From Methylaequor sp045563055 (GTDB lineage Bacteria; Pseudomonadota; Alphaproteobacteria; Methylaequorales; Methylaequoraceae), in the NCBI GenBank assembly GCA_045563055.1, contig JBJKUR010000012.1, positions 1 through 64,000 on the forward strand: a DNA stretch of 64,000 nt. Direction: 5' to 3'. This document shows, in pieces, positions 50,810 to 59,392 of the stretch. The notes beneath the pieces were generated by a model, which was not told where the DNA came from, did not search any database, and saw nothing but the letters and a program-made list of their open reading frames with translations. Position 1 is the first letter of the stretch. Every line of letters starts with the position of its first letter. A program made the position numbers and the translations under genes.

Positions 50810-51575
50810 TTTTAACATCACTTAGGGACTTGTCTTGAATAGAATTTATGAGGTTGTTACAAATTTCTTCAAATATATTTAAAATTTTAGAATTTTTATC
50901 AAATGTTATTGGTTTTCCATTATCTCCAGAAACTGGTATCTCAGGAAAAATTGGAATTTCACCTAAAAACCTTAGTTTTTGTTTTTTAGATTCATTGATA
51001 ACTCCGTTCTTACCAAAAATGTAATTTTTCTTGTCGTTAATAAGAAGATAACTCATGTTTTGTACCATTCCTAAGATTGGAACATTAACTTTTTTGAACA
51101 TATTAATTGCCTTCCTAACATCAATTAAAGAAACCTCTTGAGGAGTAGAGACAATAACAGCTCCATTTATTTTAATGTTTTGGCATAGCGAAAGTTGAAT
51201 ATCTCCAGTACCTGGAGGAAGATCTATTATTAAAATGTCTAGTTCACCCCATTCAACATCACCAAGAAGTTGTCTGATAGCTCCTGAAGCCATTGCACCT
51301 CTCCAAATAATGGCTTTATCATCTGGGACCATATTGCCAATTGACATAGATTTTATATTAAATTTTGAATATGGTAATATTTTTTTTTTTTCTGATGAGG
51401 ATGGTTTTTCTGAAATTCCAAGCATTTTTGGGATTGAAGGACCGTAAACATCTGCATCCAATAACCCAATTTTAAGGTTTTTGGTGTTGGCTAGGCTAAC
51501 AGCTAAATTTACAGATAAGGTGGATTTTCCCACACCTCCTTTGCCTGAGGCTACAGCAATAATTTTTTTAATCAT
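50799..51575 (-). CDS. mrp: Mrp/ApbC-type P-loop iron-sulphur carrier ATPase, short form
   Basis: A ParA/MinD-like ATPase of the Mrp/NBP35 family, implicated in Fe-S cluster delivery. The 258-aa product starts right at the ATPase domain with ASGKGGVGKSTLSVNLA at about 9-25, followed by GLLDADVYGPSIPKMLG near 37-53 and LIIDLPPGTGDIQLSL near 115-130. The N-terminal FSCA/DUF59 domain of longer family members is missing. The segment after QNMSYLL, where many homologues carry a CPxC cluster motif, reads INDKKN here without cysteine. Some alphaproteobacterial homologues also lack it, so the carrier role is uncertain. Confidence 0.88.
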   Translation of the reverse strand: MIKKIIAVASGKGGVGKSTLSVNLAVSLANTKNLKIGLLDADVYGPSIPKMLGISEKPSSSEKKKILPYSKFNIKSMSIGNMVPDDKAIIWRGAMASGAIRQLLGDVEWGELDILIIDLPPGTGDIQLSLCQNIKINGAVIVSTPQEVSLIDVRKAINMFKKVNVPILGMVQNMSYLLINDKKNYIFGKNGVINESKKQKLRFLGEIPIFPEIPVSGDNGKPITFDKNSKILNIFEEICNNLINSIQDKSLSDVKINN

Positions 51576-51675
51576 ATTTATTAAGTTTAAATAAAAAAAA
51601 ATAAAATTAAATTAGAAAATTATTCTTTGCATGCTCAAACTAATTCTTATATATAAGTTATCGAAAGTAAAAAAT

Positions 51676-52788
51676 ATGTCTTGGTCATCAAACGATAATA
51701 ATAGTCCTTGGGGTAAAAAACCCAGTGGAAAAAATAAAAACTCCAATAATTCTGGTGGGGGTTACAATGATGATTATATAAATGGGTTGCAAGACAAATT
51801 AAAAGACATGTTCCCCAAAAACAACCCTGCTAGTTTTGGTCTTATAGTATTAATAGCTTTATCTATCTGGACTTTGAGTGGATTTTACCGTGTCGGAACC
51901 GATGAACAAGGTGTTGTAACTAGATTTGGTGAATACGTTCGAACAACAGAGCCAGGACTGCATTATCATCTTCCTTACCCTATTGAGTCTGCTTTTAAAC
52001 CAAAGGTTACTAAAGTTAATAGGATCGAAGTTGGGTTTAGAACTTCTCAATCACAATTTTCTCAAACCCCTCAGACCAGACAAACTCCTGAGGAAGCATT
52101 AATGTTAACTGGTGATGAAAATATAGTTGATTTAAACTTTACTATTTTTTGGATTATTAATGATGCTAAAGATTTCCTATTCAACGTTAGGAACCCTGAA
52201 ATTACCATTAAAAGTATAGGAGAAAGTGTGATGAGGGAAAAAATAGGCCAGACGCCAATTGATCCGATTTTATCTGAAGGAAAATCAATTGTCGAAGAAG
52301 ATGTGAAAAATGATGTCCAGAATGTTTTGAATTATTATCAAGCAGGTGTTTTAGTAACTCAAGTCCAATTGCAAAAAGCCGATCCTCCTGAACTTGTAAT
52401 TGAATCCTTTAGAGACGTTCAAAGGGCTAAAACAGATGAACAAAGATTGAGAAATGAAGCCGAGGCATACAGAAATGATATAATTCCTAGAGCAAGAGGT
52501 GAAGCTGAAAAAAAAATACAAGAAGCTGAAGCATACAAGCAAGGAGTAGTTGCGAAAGCTGAAGGTGAAGCTCAGAGGTTTCTGTCTGTGTATGATTCTT
52601 ACAAAAACTCTAAAGATGTAACTAGGGAGAGAATTTACCTAGAAACTTTAGAAAAAACTCTTGGAAAAATTGACAAAGTTATTGTTGATAATAAAGCTGG
52701 AGGTGGGGTCGTTCCCTACTTGCCACTTCCTGAGTTAAAAAAAAAATTAAAAAATAATAATCAGAACCCAAATCAAGACAATGAGTAA
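51676..52788 (+). CDS. hflK: FtsH protease modulator HflK
   Basis: A SPFH/band-7 membrane protein that forms, with HflC, a large cage around the FtsH protease. The ATG at 51676 (370 aa) gives the usual Gly/Asn/Ser-rich start MSWSSNDNNSPWGKKPSG; a TTG or ATG upstream would add 15 residues unlike the family. One transmembrane helix lies at about 47-70, then the band-7 domain (about 70-235) with VGTDEQGVVTRFGEYV, and a coiled coil with AEAYRNDIIPRARGEAEKKI. A Pro/Gln-rich tail ends the protein. It overlaps hflC by eight bases. Confidence 0.92.
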   Translation: MSWSSNDNNSPWGKKPSGKNKNSNNSGGGYNDDYINGLQDKLKDMFPKNNPASFGLIVLIALSIWTLSGFYRVGTDEQGVVTRFGEYVRTTEPGLHYHLPYPIESAFKPKVTKVNRIEVGFRTSQSQFSQTPQTRQTPEEALMLTGDENIVDLNFTIFWIINDAKDFLFNVRNPEITIKSIGESVMREKIGQTPIDPILSEGKSIVEEDVKNDVQNVLNYYQAGVLVTQVQLQKADPPELVIESFRDVQRAKTDEQRLRNEAEAYRNDIIPRARGEAEKKIQEAEAYKQGVVAKAEGEAQRFLSVYDSYKNSKDVTRERIYLETLEKTLGKIDKVIVDNKAGGGVVPYLPLPELKKKLKNNNQNPNQDNE

Positions 52789-53650
52789 AACTAGCATCTA
52801 CTTAACACTAATAATTATAACTATATTTATTTTACTTAATTCATTATTTACTATGAATGAAAGAGAACAAGGATTAGTTCTTCAATTTGGAGAACCAAAA
52901 AGAGTTGTTAAATCTTCAGGATTACACTTTAAGCTTCCATTAATTCAGAATGTTATTAGATACGATAGAAGAATACTTGAATATGACTTGCCAGTAGAGG
53001 AAGTTATAGCTGTTGATAAAAAAAGAATGTTGATAGATTCCTTCACTAGATTCAAGATAACAGATCCACTCGAATTTTATAAAACTGTAGGTAATGAGAT
53101 CAACGTCCGTAACAGATTAAATTCTAATGTCATTTCTTCTCTAAGGAGGGTTGTTGGTAGAGTTACTCTTGACGAATTGTTATCACAGGAAAGAAGCAAT
53201 ATCATGGAAAATATAAAAGTAGAAGTTAACAATGAGGCCTTTAGATTTGGAATTGAAATTGTGGATGTTAGAATTAGAAGAGCTGACTTACCTGAAGCTA
53301 ATAGTCAGGCAATATATGAAAGAATGATTAGTGAAAGGGTAAGAGAAGCAAAAGAATTTAGAGCCAAAGGATCTGAAATTGCTCAGAAAATCACTGCTGA
53401 AGCTGACAAAGAAAGAACGGTAATTTTGGCTGAGGCTGATAGAAAATCTGAAATTCTTAGAGGTGAGGGCGAGTCAATAGCTATTGATGTTTACGCCGAT
53501 GCATTCGAGCAGGATGCAGATTTTTACTCATTTTATAGATCAATGCAAGCATACGGAAATGTTTTAGGAGAGGATGGAACAACAATGATCCTTTCTCCGG
53601 ATAGTGAATTCCTTGAATTTTTTAATAATTCCAAGGGAAGACAAAGATGA
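52781..53650 (+). CDS. hflC: FtsH protease modulator HflC
   Basis: The partner of HflK in the membrane complex that modulates FtsH. The 289-aa protein has an N-terminal membrane helix (about 5-23), a band-7 domain with NEREQGLVLQFGEPKRVVKS near 26-45, VDKKRMLIDSFTRFKI near 79-94, and RADLPEANSQAIYERMISER near 167-186. A coiled-coil C-terminus contains AEADRKSEILRGEGESIAID. The start overlaps hflK by eight bases, and the stop overlaps the protease gene start by four. hflK-hflC-degP is a common alphaproteobacterial unit. Confidence 0.95.
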   Translation: MSKTSIYLTLIIITIFILLNSLFTMNEREQGLVLQFGEPKRVVKSSGLHFKLPLIQNVIRYDRRILEYDLPVEEVIAVDKKRMLIDSFTRFKITDPLEFYKTVGNEINVRNRLNSNVISSLRRVVGRVTLDELLSQERSNIMENIKVEVNNEAFRFGIEIVDVRIRRADLPEANSQAIYERMISERVREAKEFRAKGSEIAQKITAEADKERTVILAEADRKSEILRGEGESIAIDVYADAFEQDADFYSFYRSMQAYGNVLGEDGTTMILSPDSEFLEFFNNSKGRQR

Positions 53651-55110
53651 AGAGTTTGAAAAACACATTATCGTTTCTTTTAATAATTTTTATTCTAAAC
53701 TTTAAGTATATCAATGCACATCCTTTGTCAGATGATTTTGCTGATTTGGTAGCTAAAAAATCACCGAGCGTTGTTAACGTATTTACTGTTCAAAAACCAA
53801 AGCAGCCAACAAACAACCAAGATCCACTTGATGGAATCCCTCCACAATTTAGAGATTTTTTTAAAAATTTTCCTCCAGGATTCCCTTTTGGTCCCCCACA
53901 ACAATCCCCTAACCAACAAGAAAGTGAGAGACCTCAAGCTCTTGGCTCAGGGTTTGTCATAGACCCCACGGGTTATATAGTCACTAATAATCATGTTATT
54001 GAGCAAGCCAATGAGATAAAAGTTAAATTTCAAGATGACACTGAACTTGAAGCAAAACTTGTTGGAACTGATAAATTAACTGATATTGCCTTGCTTAAAG
54101 TGGAATCAAAAAAACCTTTACCATATTTGAAGTTTGCTGACTCTGATAAAGCAAGAGTTGGACACTCAGTTTTTGCAATCGGTAATCCTTTTGGACTTGG
54201 TGGAACAGTAACATCAGGGATCATATCAGCTTTTAATAGAGATATAAATGCAGGTCCTTATGATAGTTTTATACAAACGGATGCATCAATTAACAGAGGA
54301 AATTCAGGAGGTCCTCTCTTTAATCTAGATGGTGAGGTATTAGGAATTAATACTGCGATATTCTCCCCCACAGGTGGGAGTGTCGGTATTGGATTTTCAA
54401 TTCCTTCAAACTTGGCTAAGCCGATAATTGAACAACTCAGGAAATTTGGTAAAACACAAAGAGGCTGGCTTGGAGTAAGAATTCAGGAATTGACTCCAGA
54501 AATAGCAAAAAGTTTAGGCCTTAATAATGAAGAAGGAGTTTTGATATCAATGGTAAACCCTGGTGAACCAGCGGAAAAAGGTGGCCTTAAATCCGGAGAT
54601 GTAATCATAGAATTTAATGGAAAAAAAATAAAAGATGTGAAATCGCTACAAAGAACCGTTGCTGAATCAGCTGTTGAAAGTAAAGCTAAAGTTAAGGTTT
54701 GGAGAGATAAAAAAGCACAGTCATTTACGGTTCAGTTGGGAGAGCTGGAAAAATTTAATACAACAAAAGATGACTCGGCTGAAACCAATAAGGACGTAGT
54801 TAGTGATGAAGTTGAGATCGATAAAATAGGGTTGCGTTTGCTTGGACTTAACAAAGAAACAAGAGCCAAGTATGATATTGCAAAAAGTGTAAATGGAGTT
54901 GTTATCACTGCAGTTAAAAGAGATTCTTTTGCTGCAAAAGCAGGGTTGAATGTTGGAAATGTAATATCTCAAATTGCTCAGAAAGACATTAAAATGCCAG
55001 AACAAGCAAAAGAGATTTTTGAAGAGTTTTTAAAAAAGAAATCGGACTCGGCTTTACTTCAGGTTTTTGAGGGTGAATTTTCAAGGTTCTTAATTCTTAA
55101 ACTTAAGTAA
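53647..55110 (+). CDS. degP: Periplasmic DegP/DegQ-type serine protease (HtrA family)
   Basis: A trypsin-like protease and chaperone for misfolded periplasmic proteins. The 487-aa product has a signal peptide (about 1-25) and a Pro/Gln-rich Q-linker. The catalytic triad is intact: His in VTNNHVIEQ near 117, Asp in LTDIALLKV near 147 and Ser in RGNSGGPLF near 220. Two PDZ domains follow (about 265-365 and 395-485), the first containing GWLGVRIQELTPEIAKSLGL. Translation is probably coupled to hflC. DegP, DegQ and MucD cannot be separated confidently from sequence alone. Confidence 0.93.
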   Translation: MKSLKNTLSFLLIIFILNFKYINAHPLSDDFADLVAKKSPSVVNVFTVQKPKQPTNNQDPLDGIPPQFRDFFKNFPPGFPFGPPQQSPNQQESERPQALGSGFVIDPTGYIVTNNHVIEQANEIKVKFQDDTELEAKLVGTDKLTDIALLKVESKKPLPYLKFADSDKARVGHSVFAIGNPFGLGGTVTSGIISAFNRDINAGPYDSFIQTDASINRGNSGGPLFNLDGEVLGINTAIFSPTGGSVGIGFSIPSNLAKPIIEQLRKFGKTQRGWLGVRIQELTPEIAKSLGLNNEEGVLISMVNPGEPAEKGGLKSGDVIIEFNGKKIKDVKSLQRTVAESAVESKAKVKVWRDKKAQSFTVQLGELEKFNTTKDDSAETNKDVVSDEVEIDKIGLRLLGLNKETRAKYDIAKSVNGVVITAVKRDSFAAKAGLNVGNVISQIAQKDIKMPEQAKEIFEEFLKKKSDSALLQVFEGEFSRFLILKLK

Positions 55111-55115
55111 AAGTT

Positions 55116-56012
55116 TTGTTACCTTTTGCAATTTTGATCGGTGGTGCAACAGCAACTGGAAAAACCAGGTTAGCATTTGAAATACAAGAAAAAATTCCCA
55201 GCATTATATTAAATGCAGATAGTATGCAAGTCTACGAAGATTTGCAAACTTTAACAAACATGCCAGATAAGAAAGACATTATTAAACATTCTTGTAATTT
55301 ATTTGGCTACATTCAATACCCTGATAAATGTAGCGTAGGAAATTGGCATAAAAATGTAAAAAGTATACTAGAAGTTAAAAAAAATAAGATTCCAATCTTT
55401 GTTGGTGGTACAGGGTTATACTTAGATAGTTTAAACGGAAATATGTCAAATATTCCAGAAATAAATCTAAGAGTTCAAAGAAATGTAGAAGAAATTCACG
55501 CTAAATTTGGTAATAATTATTTTTATGAAAAATTAAAAAAAATTGATAAATCTTACTCTAAAATTATCTCTAAAAATGATTCTCAAAGACTAATTAGAGC
55601 CATTAGTGTTAAACTATCAACAGGTAGGAATTTATCATATTGGCATTTGAAAAAAACAAAAAAACTCTTTAAAAAAATTGTTTACGTTTCGGTTGTAAAG
55701 GATAGAAAAGAATTATATGAAATAATAAACTTAAGGTGCAAAAAAATCCTCAATTCAGATGTAAAAAATGAAATAATCAGTTTTATGAAAAAAAAAAAAA
55801 ATATCAATCATCCTCTTCATAAATCAATTGGATTAGCTATCCTATTTGATTTTTTTTCTGGTAAAATTGGATTTGATCAGGCCTTAGAAATTTTTAGTCA
55901 AGAAACAAGACAATATGCAAAAAGGCAATTTACATGGTTTAAAAATAGATCTATAGATTCAAAAAAATTAGAGTATCAGGAAGCAAAAAAATTTGTGTTG
56001 AAAAATATTTGA
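55116..56012 (+). CDS. miaA: tRNA dimethylallyltransferase
   Basis: Adds an isopentenyl group to A37 of tRNAs reading UNN codons. The 298-aa protein has the P-loop GGATATGKTRLAFEI near 9-23, LNADSMQVYEDLQTLTNMPD near 33-52, VGGTGLYLDSL near 97-107, and a C-terminal RQYAKRQFTWFKNR near 265-278 that contacts tRNA. The start is TTG at 55116, five bases after the protease stop, and no ATG precedes the P-loop. miaA next to hflKC recalls the gammaproteobacterial miaA-hfq-hflX-hflK-hflC block, but hfq and hflX are absent. Confidence 0.93.
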   Translation: MLPFAILIGGATATGKTRLAFEIQEKIPSIILNADSMQVYEDLQTLTNMPDKKDIIKHSCNLFGYIQYPDKCSVGNWHKNVKSILEVKKNKIPIFVGGTGLYLDSLNGNMSNIPEINLRVQRNVEEIHAKFGNNYFYEKLKKIDKSYSKIISKNDSQRLIRAISVKLSTGRNLSYWHLKKTKKLFKKIVYVSVVKDRKELYEIINLRCKKILNSDVKNEIISFMKKKKNINHPLHKSIGLAILFDFFSGKIGFDQALEIFSQETRQYAKRQFTWFKNRSIDSKKLEYQEAKKFVLKNI

Positions 56013-56068
56013 TAATTTTTGTATTTTTTTGATGTGTAAAAAATGATTTTAGTTTACTTTAAAGTATT

Positions 56069-57826
56069 ATGAAAAAAATAACAGGAGCAAGAATTGTCAT
56101 TGAGTCTTTAATTCAGGAAAATGTCAAAGTTATATTTGGTTATCCTGGAGGTGCAGTTCTTCCTATTTATGATGAACTATTTAAACAAAATCAGATTCGT
56201 CATATCTTAGTAAGACACGAACAAGCTGCGGTCCATGCTGCAGAGGGATATGCAAGGTCGACAGGAAAAGTTGGTGCAGTTCTTGTTACTTCTGGGCCAG
56301 GTGCAACTAATACGGTAACTGGACTTACTGATGCAATGATGGACTCTGTTCCTCTGGTTTGTATTTCCGGTCAAGTTCCAACACACATGATTGGTAACGA
56401 TGCATTCCAAGAGGCTGATATCGTTGGAATAACAAGACCATGTACGAAACACAATTATTTAGTAAAAGATATAAATAAGCTTGCAAGTAGTATCCATTCC
56501 GCTTTTTTTATAGCTAAGAATGGAAGGCCAGGTCCAGTGCTTGTTGATATACCAAAAGATATTCAAACTTTCAAAGCTCCATACTATGGAAAAAATAAAA
56601 CAAAAAGTTATACATTCTATAAACCAAAAGTTAAACCTGATCTAGAAAAGGTAAAAGAGTTTGTTAATTTACTGAGTCTTGCAAAGAAACCTATTTTTTA
56701 TGTTGGGGGAGGTATCATAAATTCTGGGACAAAAGCTTCATCATCGTTGAAAGCATTACTTGATATTACAGGCTTTCCATGCACTCAAACACTAATGGGA
56801 TTGGGGGCAACACCAACTTCAGACAAACAATTCATAGGTATGTTGGGGATGCACGGAACATATGAAGCTAATCTAGCAATGAACCAATCAGACTTAATGG
56901 TTTGTGTTGGCGCTAGATTTGATGATCGAATAACTGGCAAAGTATCTGGTTTTTCCCCGAGATCAAAGAAAGTTCACATGGATATTGATGCCTCGTCATT
57001 CAACAAAAGTGTTAATGCAAATTTATTAATTCAAGGTGATTTATCAAGAATACTAGATTTAACATTAAAAGTTATAAATGAGAAAAAATTAAAATTTGAA
57101 AGAAAAAAAATAAAAAAATGGTGGGAACAAATTAATAAGTGGAGATCTAGGGACTGCCTTAAATATAAAAATTCAAATGAAATAATAAAACCCCAATACG
57201 CCCTGCAAAGGCTTGATTGCCTGACAAAGAAATTAAATCCATACATAACTACTGAAGTGGGTCAGCATCAAATGTGGGCCGCACAATTTCTTACATTCAA
57301 TAAGCCTAGACATTGGATGACCTCTGGAGGGCTAGGAACAATGGGTTATGGTTTACCAGCTGCAATGGGTGTGCAAATTGCTTATCCAAGAGATCTTGTT
57401 ATTGACGTGGCTGGCGAAGCTTCTATTCTTATGAATATACAAGAAATGTCCACAATTAAACAGTATAGGCTTCCAGTAAAGATTTTCATACTAAATAATC
57501 ATTACATGGGTATGGTAAGGCAATGGCAAGAATTATTACATGGAAATAGATTGTCAGAATCATACATGGATTCATTACCTGATTTTGTGAAGCTAGCAGA
57601 ATCATTTGGAGCGACAGGCTTAAGGGTCACCAAACCTGGTGATGTTGATGATTTGATAAATGAAATGATTAAAATTAAAGGGCCGGTTATATGTGATGTT
57701 ATTGTAGATCCTAAAGAAAACTGTTTTCCAATGATTCCATCTGGTGCAACACATGATCAAATGCTCCTTGGACCAAATGATAAATTAGAAGGGGAAATTT
57801 CTGAAGAAGGCATGGTTCTTGTTTAA
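56069..57826 (+). CDS. ilvB: Acetolactate synthase, large (catalytic) subunit
   Basis: ThDP enzyme that condenses two pyruvates, or pyruvate and 2-oxobutyrate, in valine, leucine and isoleucine synthesis. The 585-aa protein has IFGYPGGAVLPIYDELF near 22-38 with the catalytic Glu in HEQAAVHAAEGYARSTGKVG near 49-68. The FAD-region segment FDDRITGKVSGF lies near 284-295, and the ThDP loop VAGEASILMNIQEM near 449-462. The loop is of the AGEAS type seen in alphaproteobacteria rather than GDGSF. It is the first gene of ilvB-ilvH-ilvC-leuA. No leader-peptide attenuator fits in the 56 bases upstream. Confidence 0.96.
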   Translation: MKKITGARIVIESLIQENVKVIFGYPGGAVLPIYDELFKQNQIRHILVRHEQAAVHAAEGYARSTGKVGAVLVTSGPGATNTVTGLTDAMMDSVPLVCISGQVPTHMIGNDAFQEADIVGITRPCTKHNYLVKDINKLASSIHSAFFIAKNGRPGPVLVDIPKDIQTFKAPYYGKNKTKSYTFYKPKVKPDLEKVKEFVNLLSLAKKPIFYVGGGIINSGTKASSSLKALLDITGFPCTQTLMGLGATPTSDKQFIGMLGMHGTYEANLAMNQSDLMVCVGARFDDRITGKVSGFSPRSKKVHMDIDASSFNKSVNANLLIQGDLSRILDLTLKVINEKKLKFERKKIKKWWEQINKWRSRDCLKYKNSNEIIKPQYALQRLDCLTKKLNPYITTEVGQHQMWAAQFLTFNKPRHWMTSGGLGTMGYGLPAAMGVQIAYPRDLVIDVAGEASILMNIQEMSTIKQYRLPVKIFILNNHYMGMVRQWQELLHGNRLSESYMDSLPDFVKLAESFGATGLRVTKPGDVDDLINEMIKIKGPVICDVIVDPKENCFPMIPSGATHDQMLLGPNDKLEGEISEEGMVLV

Positions 57827-57837
57827 TACCATTCAAG

Positions 57838-58350
57838 ATGACAGAATCTAATTCCAAACATATTCTCTCAATAATGGTGGATAATGAACCTGGAGTGCTA
57901 GCAAGAGTTGTTGGGTTGTTTTCAGGTCGAGGCTACAATATTGAAAGCTTGTCAGTTTCAGAGGTTGATTCAGACAAATTTTTATCAAGAGTAACAATAG
58001 TTACCTCTGGAACTAAAATAATAGTTGATCAGATTAAAGCTCAATTAAAAAAACTTATCCCAGTGCATAATTTGATTGATATATCTGAATTAGAAACCTT
58101 TATAGGAAAAGAGTTGATTTTCATTAAATTGAATGTAAAAAGTAAAGAAGTTTCAAAAGTTAAAGAGCTAGTTAAAAAATTTGGAGCAAAAGTTTTACTT
58201 ATTAAGAAATTTGAGTTTATCATTGAGTTCGCTGGCACACCATCTGAGATCACTTTGATTATAAAGAAACTTGGAAGCTTCAAAATAATTGAACTTACTA
58301 GATCTGGCTTAGTTTCGATGGCTTTAGGAACTGAATATATAAAAAAATAA
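57838..58350 (+). CDS. ilvH: Acetolactate synthase, small (regulatory) subunit
   Basis: Binds valine and regulates the catalytic subunit encoded just upstream. The 170-aa protein has an N-terminal ACT domain with SIMVDNEPGVLARVVGLFSG near 11-30 and RGYNIESLSVSEVD near 31-44. A second ACT-like half includes ELIFIKLNVKSKEVSKVKEL near 93-112 and ends LTRSGLVSMALG. Length and layout are standard for bacterial IlvH. It lies 11 bases after ilvB. Confidence 0.95.
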   Translation: MTESNSKHILSIMVDNEPGVLARVVGLFSGRGYNIESLSVSEVDSDKFLSRVTIVTSGTKIIVDQIKAQLKKLIPVHNLIDISELETFIGKELIFIKLNVKSKEVSKVKELVKKFGAKVLLIKKFEFIIEFAGTPSEITLIIKKLGSFKIIELTRSGLVSMALGTEYIKK

Positions 58351-58360
58351 GGATTAAATA

Positions 58361-59380
58361 ATGAAAGTATATTACGACAGCGATGCGGATTTAAATCTAA
58401 TTAGAAATAAGAAAGTATGTGTTATAGGTTATGGAAGTCAAGGTCATGCTCATGCACTTAATTTAAGAGATAGTGGTGTTAAGGATATTGTTGTTGCATT
58501 AAGAGATGGCTCAAATTCAGTTGAAAAAGCAAAAAAAGACGGTTTCAAGGTTTTAAATGTTGAGATGGCATCAAAATGGGCTGATGTCTGTATGGTTTTA
58601 GTTCCCGATGAGTTACAGGCTGATTTATATTCTGATTATTTAGAAAAAAATCTAAAAAAAGGTGCATGTTTATTATTCGCCCATGGGTTATCAATTCACT
58701 TTCAATTAATAAAAGCTCGCACAGATTTGGATGTTTTTATGATTGCTCCTAAAGGTCCAGGTCATACGGTTAGAGGTCAATATCAGTCTGGAGCAGGAGT
58801 TCCGTGTTTACTAGCAATACATCAAGACGCGTCTAAAAATGCACTTGAGTTAGGTCTTTCTTATGCATCCGCAATTGGTGGCGGACGATCTGGAATTATT
58901 CAAACAACTTTTAAAGAGGAATGTGAAACAGATCTATTTGGAGAACAAACTGTTCTTTGCGGAGGGTTAACTGCTCTGATTCAAGCTGGTTTTGAAACTC
59001 TAGTTGAAGCTGGATATTCACCGGAAATGGCTTATTTTGAATGCCTTCACGAGGTAAAACTTATTGTTGATTTAATTTATGAGGGTGGAATTGCAAATAT
59101 GAGGTATTCGATTTCAAATACAGCAGAGTATGGCGATTTAACAAGAGGACCTAGAATAATTAATAGTAACGTAAAAAATGAAATGAAAAAGGTCTTAGAA
59201 GAGATTCAATCGGGAAAGTTTGTAAGAGATTGGATTTTAGAATGTAAATCTGGACAGTTGAACTTTAAAGCAGAAAAAAGAATTCAGAATGCAAAACAAA
59301 TTGAAATGGTTGGAGATAAATTAAGGAAAATGATGCCTTGGATTACTTCTAATAAATTAGTAAATAAAAATAAAAACTAG
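58361..59380 (+). CDS. ilvC: Ketol-acid reductoisomerase (class I, NADPH)
   Basis: Converts acetolactate or acetohydroxybutyrate to the dihydroxy acids of branched-chain amino-acid synthesis. The 339-aa protein has the Rossmann loop VIGYGSQGHAHALNLRDSG near 21-39, LLFAHGLSIHF near 102-112, and MIAPKGPGHTVR near 128-139. The metal- and substrate-binding segments ETDLFGEQTVLCGG near 186-199 and EMAYFECLHEVKLIVDLIYE near 222-241 follow. The length identifies the short class I enzyme. It follows ilvH by ten bases and has a typical AAGGA ribosome site upstream. Confidence 0.96.
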   Translation: MKVYYDSDADLNLIRNKKVCVIGYGSQGHAHALNLRDSGVKDIVVALRDGSNSVEKAKKDGFKVLNVEMASKWADVCMVLVPDELQADLYSDYLEKNLKKGACLLFAHGLSIHFQLIKARTDLDVFMIAPKGPGHTVRGQYQSGAGVPCLLAIHQDASKNALELGLSYASAIGGGRSGIIQTTFKEECETDLFGEQTVLCGGLTALIQAGFETLVEAGYSPEMAYFECLHEVKLIVDLIYEGGIANMRYSISNTAEYGDLTRGPRIINSNVKNEMKKVLEEIQSGKFVRDWILECKSGQLNFKAEKRIQNAKQIEMVGDKLRKMMPWITSNKLVNKNKN

Positions 59381-59392
59381 TTTTTGAAATTT

